NCBI RefSeq assembly: GCF_000169155.1
Contig: NZ_AAWL01000007.1
Span: forward strand, 44,263 to 108,262
DNA length: 64,000 bases
Source: Thermosinus carboxydivorans Nor1
GTDB lineage: Bacteria; Bacillota; Negativicutes; Sporomusales; Thermosinaceae
Reading direction: 5' to 3'
The notes beneath the pieces were generated by a model. It did no database searches, had not been told where the DNA came from, and was given only the letters and a program-made list of their open reading frames with translations. Below, piece by piece: positions 56,610-64,000 of this stretch; within the stretch, counting starts at the first letter, position 1; every line of letters begins with the position of its first letter. Made by a program: the position numbers and the translations under genes.

Positions 56610-56940
56610 TTGGGAGTGTCCCACAAACTGTGTAAATGGAATAATCTAACAATAATTGGTGTATAATAATGCTTTTATTTACTCGCAGGATAGGGCAACG
56701 CTGGGGAGCGACCCGAGCGGCGAGTGAAGTTTGGCAGGGCGGTTTCCTATAGGAACCGCCTTTTACGACCGCCCTAGAAAACAAAAGCGATAAATCCCGG
56801 GGGCCTGGGGCAGAGCCCCTGGGCTATATAGCCATTTTACCCTGTAGCCGATCCTCAAAGAAGATCATCAACTGTCCGAATATTACTCCCCAGTTTCGGA
56901 TCGGCATACTCCATTTCTTGGATATTTCCTGCATTGACAT
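56610..56940 (-). mobile_element. IS256-type element fragment
   Basis: An IS256-like terminus (GGGAGTGTCCCACAAACTGT, near 56615-56634) is followed ~190 bp later by the last 38 codons of an IS256-family transposase on the minus strand. Between them lie hairpin-forming GGGCGGTTTCC/GGAACCGCC-type sequences (56733-56763). The rest of the element is gone, replaced by an IS21-type fragment. Confidence 0.65.
56824..56940 (-). pseudogene. C-terminal fragment of IS256-family transposase
   Basis: 38 codons on the minus strand read MQEISKKWSMPIRNWGVIFG and QLMIFFEDRLQGKMAI before TAG, the conserved tail of IS256 transposases (KKWTMPxRNWG, QLxIFFxDRL). The N-terminal ~370 residues are absent. Confidence 0.8.
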
Positions 56941-57385
56941 ATAGACTGGATGAATGGCTGCTTGATGACATGACAGTGCAGCGCAAACAACGGCATACGG
57001 CTAAACGCATTTACAGCCGTCTGCAGGAAATATATGGATCATTTGATGTATCGTACCGCACTATTGCTTCCTATGTGAAAAGTCGCAAAGCCCAGATTTA
57101 TGATGATAACGAATGTTTCTTGCCCTCGAACATCCTGCCGGTGAAGCCCAGGTTGATTTTGGTGAAGCAGACTTTTATGAGCGCGGCGTTCTCATCCATG
57201 TCTATTATCTAACCGTTTCCTATCCGTATAGCAATGGCGGCTACACCCAGCTATTTAAGGGGGCAAATCTAGAGTGCCTGCTGGAAGGGCTCAAGAATAT
57301 CTTTGCTTACGTCGGGGGCGTGCCACGACGTATCTGGCTGGACAACCTTAGCCCGGTAGTAGCGAAAATTCTTTACAACTGGTAG
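56941..57385 (+). pseudogene. IS21-family IstA fragment, frameshifted
   Basis: One frame reads RLDEWLLDDMTVQRKQRHTAKRIYSRLQEIYGSFDVSYRTIASYVKSRK and is lost near 57112. The next frame continues LEHPAGEAQVDFGEADFYERG, with the first catalytic Asp, and VPRRIWLDNLSPVVAKIL, with the second, before a stop at 57385. The N-terminal HTH and the C-terminal half are missing, and no istB gene is present. Confidence 0.82.
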
Positions 57386-57389
57386 TATA

Positions 57390-57518
57390 GTACCGCAATC
57401 TGGAATTTATAAGTGCACTAAATGCGGTAATGAAATTACCTGTGTTAAAGGTGAGACTGTACCACCATGTAGAAAATGTTATAATACAAGTTTTGTTCTG
57501 GTTAGGCCAACTCGTTAA
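57390..57518 (+). pseudogene. Tail of a small zinc-ribbon protein
   Basis: 42 codons in one frame without a start codon encode VPQSGIYKCTKCGNEI and TCVKGETVPPCRKCYN, a two-knuckle CxxC/CxxC zinc site. The 5' end was probably replaced by the IstA fragment. The stretch 57519-57858 has a weak GGGTCAGGGG/CCTCTGACTC hairpin and nothing else recognisable. Confidence 0.5.
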
Positions 57519-57858
57519 AAAGTAAAAAGAATCTGGTTATTCTTGGGTCAGGGGTGATCGCCTCTGACTCTTTACATACTGACTATAATTCAGGCTTGTT
57601 GTCGGGATCAAACTTGACATGTTTTAAAAATTGTCTTATTTCCATTCAAAGCATTGGCCAAAAGGCTAAATCTCACCCTGTTAAATTACAGCAGGGTCTT
57701 AATTTTCAGCGGGGTTATACGATAATATTCATATAAACTGTTTTTCCCAGCAAATCAGCAATTTAACGGCAAAGGTGATACTTTCAATGAAACACTGCTT
57801 CAGCCCGACACCCTTGCCCATATGCTCATCCTTGTCCGCGACTAAAGGAGTGAGTTTT

Positions 57859-58221
57859 ATGCATGATACCGACATAAAGCTCGGCGAAGTCACGCAAAAA
57901 GCACTGGAGCTGATGGAGACCATCGACGAGGCACTTGTGCATATGAATAAGCAGATGGATGAGTTGCGCCTAGAAGATTTCTGGCCGCTCTTTCGCGACT
58001 TTTTGCTGGCTATAATGACGCTGGCGGATAACTGGGAGTACTATGTCATGTCAGACAGCCACCGTCAACGTATTGCCGAGGCGACCCGCGCCTTCGCGGC
58101 GGCGTATGGTGAATTTGACAAAATCGCCACGAGTGGCCAAGCACTGGCTATTCAGGCAGCGCTAAGCGACCGGTTAATCCCAGCTTATCATGCCTGGAAG
58201 ACGGCATTATTTAATAGTTAG
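57859..58221 (+). CDS. Hypothetical helical protein (120 aa)
   Basis: ATG behind AAAGGAG opens 120 codons, GC-richer than its neighbours and more like the core genome. The protein is predicted almost wholly alpha-helical (EVTQKALELMETIDEALVHMNKQMDELRLEDFWPLFRDFLLAIMTLADNWEYYV). No signal peptide or metal motif is seen and no family is recognised. It may be an original resident gene stranded among mobile debris. Confidence 0.65.
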   Translation: MHDTDIKLGEVTQKALELMETIDEALVHMNKQMDELRLEDFWPLFRDFLLAIMTLADNWEYYVMSDSHRQRIAEATRAFAAAYGEFDKIATSGQALAIQAALSDRLIPAYHAWKTALFNS

Positions 58222-58350
58222 TTACCAGAGTTGCTGAAAAATATTACCATACGAGGAAAACATGGGGGCAGGAATTGTTTTTCATGGAATGAAAGATAAC
58301 CAACGAACTATCCCGTGCCCCCTTTTTTGATTGAGGGCAAACCTTTCCGC

Positions 58351-58396
58351 AAAACTCCAATTTCGCGCAATAGTATCGACCTTCTATGAGATGACA
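58351..58396 (+). repeat. 46-bp direct repeat, copy 2
   Basis: 41 of 46 positions match 54513-54558; both copies end at ATGACA, beyond which the flanks differ. Confidence 0.8.
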
Positions 58397-58486
58397 CGTG
58401 GAGTGTGTGGCGTTGATAGAGCGGAAGTAGCTTGAAATATAAGGCTTTGCGGGTTTGATGATAATTTGAGATGTGTGTTTTATATT

Positions 58487-58516
58487 CGCCTAGACGTATG
58501 GTCTAGGCGATTTTTT
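58487..58516 (+). terminator. Terminator-like hairpin
   Basis: CGCCTAGAC (58487-58495) and GTCTAGGCG (58501-58509) followed by ATTTTTT. No gene ends here now, so it is probably left over from a deleted unit. Confidence 0.75.
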
Positions 58517-58531
58517 ACCCCCGGGGGTAAA
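58514..58531. repeat. 18-bp perfect palindrome
   Basis: TTTACCCCC followed directly by GGGGGTAAA, flanked by T-rich sequence on both sides; overlaps the T run of the preceding hairpin. Confidence 0.8.
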
Positions 58532-59132
58532 TTTTTATGCGAGACGGAACTTTTTGGCGTAAGTAAAGGGGATTTTGCGGAAAGGTATGGTGGGGTAGAA
58601 AAAATGACCCCATATACAAATTGATTGTGTTGTAAGGGTGGAAAGGGAATACAGCCAATGAGTCCTGAAGCGCAAGGCTTTATTGGCGTTTGTCAATTTG
58701 CAAATTTAAAATACCGTCAAACTTTTCTGGAAAGGAAATCTGGCAGAAGGTATAAGGTATAATCCTGGAGCAATCATCGATAAAGGCAAACAAGTAGGTT
58801 TTAAGTTTTCTGCCGCCCGCGGTAAGATAAGGTTTTTTTGCAAGTTGAAATTCTCCCAAATTGCAAAGTATTAGCTGGAAAATTTGTAAGTGGCTGGAAC
58901 GAATAAATACAGTTATGAAGACTCACCCTAGGTAATCTTTTTGGATTACTCATCAACGAAGGATGGGGATGTCTTCTTCTTTTTCTATTTTCTCCCTGAA
59001 AATCCTACAGTAATTTTACAATAACGAAACCCCGTGCCATCATTGTGTGAGTAGTTTAATTATTGTATAATATTTTTATGACTTGTGTGTTATTACGGCA
59101 ATTATTAGGCTCTTTCATACTTGAAGAGATCA

Positions 59133-60508
59133 AGTCCTAATTTATGTGTAAAATCATCCCCAGTTAAAATTGAAGCAATTAACATATTTTAACAATTTTG
59201 CTGTCCGTGATATGAGTTTGTCGTTCACGCCAATCCCAATAATCGGTCATATCCAAGTACTTTTTGCCGCTTGCCCATTTGTCATCGATTTCCATGAGTA
59301 AAGCGCCAATCAAACGTAAAGCAGAAGCCCGGTTCGGGAAAATCCGAATGACCCTTTCGCGACGTCGAACTTCTTCATTGAGACGTTCAACCCCATTAGT
59401 CGTACGCAAGCGTTTACGATACTTTTCCGGCAAGGCTAAAACGGCTATGGCATCGTCAAAGCCGGCTTCTAGTATAGCCATTGCCTTTGGCGCTTTTGTT
59501 TCATAAGCGGCAAGCGTTTCGTTAAGAAGCATTACTGCAGTTTCTCTATCCGGCGCAGCCAAAATGGCTCTTACCCGAGCAAGAATTTCCGGCTGCAAGG
59601 ACTTCGGCGTCGCATCCAAGATGTTGCGTATAAAATGCGTTTGGCAACGCTGCCAGGTGACTCCTTGGAAGTATTGGCGGATAGCACGGATTAGCCCACC
59701 GTGATGGTCCGATATAATCAGATCAACGCCACACAAGCCCCGCCGCTTCAGCCAGCTGAAAAATTCACTCCAACTGGCTTCCGACTCGCTGTCGCCCAGC
59801 ATAATCCCCAGGACTTCCCGATAGCCCTCAGCATTTATGCCAACGGCAATCATTACGCCACGTGAACGCACACGTTCTTCTTCACGGACTTTAATGACCA
59901 TGGCATCTACCATGACAAACGGGTATTTTTGATCCTTTAATGGACGTTCATTCCAAGCGTGCACAATTGGATCTAGGCGCTTACAAAGGTCTGATACGGT
60001 CGACTTGGAAAACTCGCTGCCACAAAGTTCTTCTGTGATTTGCGCCACCTTACGGGTCGACACACCGTTTACGACCATTTCCATCAAAGTCAGCACTAAT
60101 GCTTGCTCACTACGTTGATAGCGGGCAAACATCTCGGTTGAGAACTTACCGTCACGAAACCGTGGTACTTTTAGGGTGATCGTGCCAACACGGGTGGTAA
60201 GTCGATGAGGGTACACTCCATTACGATAACCTTGACGCTCGTCTGTACGCTCGTAGCGCTCAGCACGCAATTGTTCTGTGGCTTGTGCTTGTAAAATCTG
60301 GTTCAATACCTCCTCCAAAAAAGACGCCATTGCCGCATCTTTTGCATTGCTTAAAAAAAGTTGATGCAAAATTTTCGAATCAATGTTAATCTGGTATTGA
60401 GCCATTTCAAAATCACCTCTCGTTGAATGTTGTTGCCGCTTCATTCTAACTGAGGATTTTGAATTGGCTCTTCTTTTGTTAATTCCTTTTTACACAATTA
60501 TACGGACT
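59133..60508 (-). mobile_element. IS256-family insertion sequence, apparently complete
   Basis: Related inverted ends AGTCCTAATTTATGTGTAAAA (from 59133) and, on the other strand, AGTCCGTATAATTGTGTAAAA (from 60508) bound one intact transposase gene. No matching 8-bp target duplication was visible, so one end may have been altered. Confidence 0.75.
59179..60405 (-). CDS. IS256-family (Mutator-type) transposase
   Basis: 408 residues. RYERTDERQGYRNGVYPHRLTTRVGTITLKVPRFRDG is the N-terminal signature. The DDE core is visible in VMVDAMVIKVRE (Asp), LIISDHHGGLIRAI (Asp) and TTNGVERLNEEVRRRERVIRIFPN (Glu). WQRCQTHFIRNIL is the C/H-containing segment of the family. ATG 60405 follows GAGGTGATTTTGAA; the upstream in-frame codons lack support. 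The frame is intact, so it may be active. Confidence 0.92.
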   Translation of the reverse strand: MAQYQINIDSKILHQLFLSNAKDAAMASFLEEVLNQILQAQATEQLRAERYERTDERQGYRNGVYPHRLTTRVGTITLKVPRFRDGKFSTEMFARYQRSEQALVLTLMEMVVNGVSTRKVAQITEELCGSEFSKSTVSDLCKRLDPIVHAWNERPLKDQKYPFVMVDAMVIKVREEERVRSRGVMIAVGINAEGYREVLGIMLGDSESEASWSEFFSWLKRRGLCGVDLIISDHHGGLIRAIRQYFQGVTWQRCQTHFIRNILDATPKSLQPEILARVRAILAAPDRETAVMLLNETLAAYETKAPKAMAILEAGFDDAIAVLALPEKYRKRLRTTNGVERLNEEVRRRERVIRIFPNRASALRLIGALLMEIDDKWASGKKYLDMTDYWDWRERQTHITDSKIVKIC

Positions 60509-60650
60509 CTACTTCCCAGTGACGAAGTCCTGTTTTCTTTAAACGCAAGTTTTCGTTAAATAAACGATTTTCTTGGCGATAAAAAAAGGGAAATTGATAC
60601 TTCTGTTGAAACATATGGGAGAAACATAATATGTTGTAAGCGAGGCAATC

Positions 60651-61838
60651 ATGGACAGAAGACGTGTCTTGGGGGTTGATTTGGGGACAAGCGCCGTTAA
60701 AGCGTTTGTTGCCAAGATTGATGATTTAGGTCGGGTTGAAATAGCCGGAAGTGGTTTAGCACCGACAACCGGTTATAAGAAGGGTATCCTAAAAGACCCC
60801 CACGCGGCAGCGTCAGCTATCCGGGAAGCCGTTGACTGCGCGCTTCTTGCTGCAAACTTCCCTATGCAGTCCATTTGGCTGGGCATCGGCGGAGTTAACA
60901 TACGGTTTTACAATGCACGCGGCATCATCGCGCCAGCATCGTCCTCGGGCATAAAGTCTAAAGATATTGACCGCGCCTGTCAGGCGGCCAGATTGACCGC
61001 TGTATGCGAGGGACAACAGGTATTACATGCCTTGCCTAACCTCTATTGGGTTGATGGACGTCAGCAGCGGGAAAGTCCTGTGGGGCAGGCGGGCTGTCGT
61101 TTGGAAGTAGAGGTTCATTTTGTGACCGCGTCTAAAGATTTTTTGGACGAACTGCTGGCGCATGTAAAGCAGAACAGCCTCTGTGTAGCCGGAGTGGTTG
61201 CTAATCCCGTTGCTGCCGCTATTGCATTGGCACCGGCTCCTGGCGAACGAGTACTGATTTTGGATATCGGGGCGGGGACCACCGAAATTGCCTTGGTGTA
61301 CGAAGGGCTCATGGTTGTTTCGGCTTCTCTCCCGCTTGGGGGCGATTACATTACTGGCGATATTGCCTTCGCGGCCGACGTAAGCTTTGCGCATGCCGAG
61401 GAAATTAAACGCTATTATGCCCGACTGGATGGGCAGCGAATTCGCCAAGACACTATTTTGGATTTTAGTGATTTTGGTATAACCAATAAGTTTCTTCCCT
61501 ATGGTTTTTTACATAAAATTGTGGAAACACGGGTAGATGAAATCTTTTCTTTAGTATATGATTATATCAGGCCTGCTTTACAGTATTATCCTGTCGATGA
61601 AATTGCGCTTACCGGCGGTTCGGCCCATTTACCGAGCGTAGTACAGGCAGCCAAAACCATATTTCAGCTGCCTGTGCGTATCCGGCGGCCTAAAGGGCTA
61701 GCTGCGGAATATAATCATCCGGCCAACACGGTCTGTTTCGGCATTGTCCATTACGCGGCGCGGCAAGCGTCGTTTATTGAGACAACTAGGTCCTGGTCGT
61801 GGCGGGGGTTATGGCGGAAAATAGCTGAGCACTTTTGA
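60651..61838 (+). CDS. ftsA: Cell division protein FtsA
   Basis: 395 residues, actin-fold. VLGVDLGTSAVKAFVAK (phosphate 1), the SHS2 1C subdomain (IWLGIGGVNIRFYNARGIIAPA), LILDIGAGTTEIALVYEG (phosphate 2) and ALTGGSAHLPSVVQAAKTIF (adenosine) are in FtsA order. The C-terminal WSWRGLWRKIAEHF could be the membrane-binding amphipathic helix. It tethers FtsZ to the membrane. The ftsZ gene follows after 33 bp. The start ATG 60651 has only a weak ribosome site (AAGCGAGG). Confidence 0.88.
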   Translation: MDRRRVLGVDLGTSAVKAFVAKIDDLGRVEIAGSGLAPTTGYKKGILKDPHAAASAIREAVDCALLAANFPMQSIWLGIGGVNIRFYNARGIIAPASSSGIKSKDIDRACQAARLTAVCEGQQVLHALPNLYWVDGRQQRESPVGQAGCRLEVEVHFVTASKDFLDELLAHVKQNSLCVAGVVANPVAAAIALAPAPGERVLILDIGAGTTEIALVYEGLMVVSASLPLGGDYITGDIAFAADVSFAHAEEIKRYYARLDGQRIRQDTILDFSDFGITNKFLPYGFLHKIVETRVDEIFSLVYDYIRPALQYYPVDEIALTGGSAHLPSVVQAAKTIFQLPVRIRRPKGLAAEYNHPANTVCFGIVHYAARQASFIETTRSWSWRGLWRKIAEHF

Positions 61839-61871
61839 GGAATTATAGCGGGTTAAGGAGGAATTTCTTAT

Positions 61872-62918
61872 ATGCTCGAATTTGATATGGATTTAGATAG
61901 GTTTGCAGCGATAAAAGTTATTGGCGTTGGCGGCGGCGGCAATAATGCCGTTAACCGGATGATCGCTTCCGGCTTACAAGGCGTCGAGTTTATTGCTATT
62001 AACACAGATGCCCAGGCACTACTTTTGTCACAGGCTTCTTACCGTATCCAAATTGGGGAAAAACTAACAAAAGGGTTGGGCGCAGGCGCTAATCCGGAAA
62101 TTGGTGAAAAAGCGGCTCAGGAAAGCCGCGAGGAAATTTTGAAAGCTCTGCGCGGCGCCGATATGGTATTCGTTACGGCCGGAATGGGCGGTGGTACAGG
62201 TACCGGCGCAGCGCCTGTCGTTGCGGAGTGTGCGAAAGAAGTCGGTGCACTCACTGTTGGTGTTGTTACCAAACCATTCTCCTTTGAGGGACGTCGGCGT
62301 CAACTTCAGGCGGAGGCAGGAACCGCAAAACTGAAAGAAAAGGTAGATACATTAATAACAATTCCGAATGATCGTTTAATGCAGGTTGTCGATAAACGCA
62401 CATCCATAGTGGAAGCCTTCCGGATCGCGGATGATGTTTTGCGGCAAGGCGTACAAGGTATTTCTGACCTCATTGCCGTACCTGGGCTGATTAACCTGGA
62501 CTTTGCCGACGTCAAGACCATTATGATGGATCAAGGCTCTGCTTTGATGGGGATTGGCATTGCTACAGGTGATAACCGTGCCGTGGCGGCCGCTGAAGCG
62601 GCAATTAAAAGTCCGCTTTTAGAAACTTCTATTGATGGGGCGAAAGGCGTATTACTAAATATTACTGGCGGAACGAGTCTCGGACTTTTCGAGGTAAATG
62701 AGGCGGCAGAAATCATTGCTCGGGCTGCCGATCCCGAAGCCAACATTATTTTTGGCGCTGTGATTGATGAAAAATTTAATGACGAGGTTAGAGTAACAGT
62801 CATTGCTACCGGTTTCGATTCCCGACCGGCGAAATTGTCGTCTCACAAGGGTGAATCGCCCCTAGAACACATAAAATCCCTTAACTTGGAAATTCCACCT
62901 TGGATGCGTACCCGGTAA
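61872..62918 (+). CDS. ftsZ: Cell division protein FtsZ
   Basis: 348 residues of the bacterial tubulin that polymerises into the division ring. [18 protein letters not shown], the tubulin signature [31 protein letters not shown] and the T7 loop [11 protein letters not shown] are all present. The C-terminal end [12 protein letters not shown] resembles the short conserved peptide that binds FtsA. Strong TAAGGAGG ribosome site. Confidence 0.97.
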   Translation: MLEFDMDLDRFAAIKVIGVGGGGNNAVNRMIASGLQGVEFIAINTDAQALLLSQASYRIQIGEKLTKGLGAGANPEIGEKAAQESREEILKALRGADMVFVTAGMGGGTGTGAAPVVAECAKEVGALTVGVVTKPFSFEGRRRQLQAEAGTAKLKEKVDTLITIPNDRLMQVVDKRTSIVEAFRIADDVLRQGVQGISDLIAVPGLINLDFADVKTIMMDQGSALMGIGIATGDNRAVAAAEAAIKSPLLETSIDGAKGVLLNITGGTSLGLFEVNEAAEIIARAADPEANIIFGAVIDEKFNDEVRVTVIATGFDSRPAKLSSHKGESPLEHIKSLNLEIPPWMRTR

Positions 62919-62931
62919 ATACGCGAATACC

Positions 62932-62960
62932 AAACCAGCCATTGCGGCTGGTTTTTTGTT
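62932..62960 (+). terminator. Terminator after ftsZ
   Basis: AAACCAGCC (62932-62940) and GGCTGGTTT (62946-62954) followed by TTT. Confidence 0.88.
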
Positions 62961-62976
62961 TGGGGCTTGCCACCAT

Positions 62977-63009
62977 TTTACATTTTTTTGAAATTTTGTT
63001 TGTTATAAT
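62977..63009 (+). promoter_or_regulatory. Possible widely spaced promoter of spoIIGA
   Basis: TATAAT at 63004-63009 with TTTACA at 62977-62982, a 21-bp spacer. The Bacillus spoIIG promoter is known for an over-long spacer that makes it dependent on Spo0A, so this spacing is suggestive. No clear TGTCGAA Spo0A box was found. Confidence 0.35.
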
Positions 63010-63096
63010 AGGAATATCTCTGATTTGCTAGCATAGATTTTGTATGTAAAACATATTATGGCAGTATTGCTAAATAACGCCAGGCGGTAAGCTACT

Positions 63097-64000
63097 ATGT
63101 ATGTATATGCTGATGTTGTCCTCTTGGTAAATTTAATTATGAATAGCCTGATCATATGGCTGACGGCCTGGGCGGCCGGTATTCGCTACTGTTGGTGGCG
63201 TATAACGCTGGCAGCGTTGGCGGGCGGCCTGTATTCCCTAGCCGGCATTTATCAAGAACTTCATCTACTATACACTCCTTTTGCCAAACTACTAATCTCA
63301 ATATTGCTTATTATCTTTTCTTTTGGATGGCAATCCTTACGTCGCCTGGTCCTGCTGGTCGGTCTGTTTTATATCGTGTCGTTCTTACTTGGTGGAGCTG
63401 TAGTTGGTTGGCTCTTTTTTTCTCAAGAAACGTGGTTAAATGGTTGGCAAATAGCATGGCACCATCTTGCCTTTGGCAGCCTGGTTGGAGCAGGAATGGC
63501 ATTTTTGTTGCTGCGGTGCGTATTGAGGCGCAGGCGGCAGCAGCGGCACCTTTATTCAATTGAGGTAGAGTATGACGGCAGGAAAGTAAGCTTAACGGCT
63601 CTGTTGGATACGGGGAATGCTTTGTTTAGTCCGATAAGTCACAGACCTGTTATCATCATGGATTGGAGTATAGTTATGTGTTTGCTGAGTTCAGAAGCCG
63701 CCGCTTTCCTGCGGACCTATGCCCCGAACGATTGGCTGACAGAACTGATACATTGCCCTGATGCTGGCTGGTTGGAAAGGGTTGAAGTCATTCCATATTG
63801 TGCTGTAAGCGGCATGAGTATGCTGTTAAGTTTTCGTCCTGATAACCTGACGGTGCAAATAGATGAGGGAACTATAAGAGCAAGCGATGTTTTAATCGGT
63901 ATCTATGGGGGCCGGCTGTCTGCTGACGATAAGTATTTCGCTCTACTGCATCCAGCGGTTCTTGATAAGGTAGTTTATGATAGGGGGGCGAGTATATGCG
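63097..64000 (+). CDS. spoIIGA: Sigma-E processing peptidase SpoIIGA (3' end outside window)
   Basis: The open frame from ATG 63097 continues past the window end (301 codons visible). The N-terminal ~150 residues form several membrane helices (YVYADVVLLVNLIMNSLIIWLTAW, then GIYQELHLLY and further helices). The C-terminal half is an aspartic-protease-like domain with LLDTGNALFSP (catalytic Asp), and DVLIGIYGGRLS near the end is family typical. It activates pro-sigma-E in the mother cell during sporulation. sigE should follow. Confidence 0.9.
   Translation, partial: MYVYADVVLLVNLIMNSLIIWLTAWAAGIRYCWWRITLAALAGGLYSLAGIYQELHLLYTPFAKLLISILLIIFSFGWQSLRRLVLLVGLFYIVSFLLGGAVVGWLFFSQETWLNGWQIAWHHLAFGSLVGAGMAFLLLRCVLRRRRQQRHLYSIEVEYDGRKVSLTALLDTGNALFSPISHRPVIIMDWSIVMCLLSSEAAAFLRTYAPNDWLTELIHCPDAGWLERVEVIPYCAVSGMSMLLSFRPDNLTVQIDEGTIRASDVLIGIYGGRLSADDKYFALLHPAVLDKVVYDRGASIC

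Larger units (their letters stand above)
58222..59132. other. Gene-free debris region
   Basis: About 900 bp without a credible gene. It contains complementary GGGGGCA/TGCCCCC segments with a long loop (58264-58323), copy 2 of the 46-bp repeat (58351-58396), a terminator-like hairpin (58487-58516), an overlapping 18-bp palindrome (58514-58531) and scattered short frames that match nothing I know. Confidence 0.6.

Noticed and set aside
59120..60520. 8-bp target duplication of the IS256 copy
   Set aside because: The bases flanking the two inverted ends do not match.

Overview
The window is a chromosomal segment of an endospore-forming, diderm-type anaerobic Firmicute, most probably one of the Negativicutes (Sporomusaceae-like). 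The evidence is spoIIGA directly after ftsZ, clear sigma-A promoters and strong AGGAGG ribosome sites in a rather GC-rich coding background, a monofunctional CO dehydrogenase (cooS) and a B12-dependent glutamate fermentation operon. The genus cannot be fixed from the sequence alone.

1-36.8 kb is a housekeeping and metabolic region. It holds tRNA-Asn/Glu/Val, an orphan sensor histidine kinase, a LUD-domain protein, a NiaR-type repressor with a NiaP-type niacin transporter behind a promoter/operator, a SAM-I riboswitch controlling metY-metX, hsp20, an MFS carrier, murI, and a conserved run ending in rph-rdgB-metallophosphoesterase. At 20.5-34.5 kb a GntR regulator, two decayed genes (CoA-transferase and acyl-CoA dehydrogenase remnants) and a promoter with a perfect 9-bp inverted repeat precede a catabolic operon. 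Its order is glmS-glmL-glmE-mal, a P-loop protein, citD-citE-citF-citC, malic enzyme and a two-subunit fumarase-type hydratase. Together these fit glutamate to 3-methylaspartate to mesaconate to citramalate to acetate plus pyruvate. The 'citrate lyase' genes are therefore probably citramalate lyase and the hydratase may be mesaconase. The hydratase alpha gene carries two frameshifts, both in homopolymers. tRNA-Pro and tRNA-Gly and the convergent cooS close the region.

37.2-60.5 kb is a genomic island between tRNA-Arg(TCT) and the ftsA-ftsZ-spoIIGA locus. It is visibly AT-richer in parts and full of mobile debris: an IS4-type element split by an ISNCY/IS1202-like element with a 19-bp flanking duplication, a serine recombinase without its catalytic domain, IS256 and IS21 fragments, and an intact IS256 copy. 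Its cargo looks defensive. It has an XRE-like regulator with two palindromes, an AAA+ ATPase plus subtilisin-like protease pair (the IetAS arrangement), a complete type I restriction-modification locus (hsdM-hsdS-hsdR), a frameshifted DUF3644 gene, and a RecQ-like helicase with a large unrecognised N-terminal domain. An unexplained run of three back-to-back perfect hairpins lies at 40727-40815, just before the XRE/ATPase/protease unit.

60.6-64 kb returns to core genes: ftsA, ftsZ and a spoIIGA that runs off the window end.
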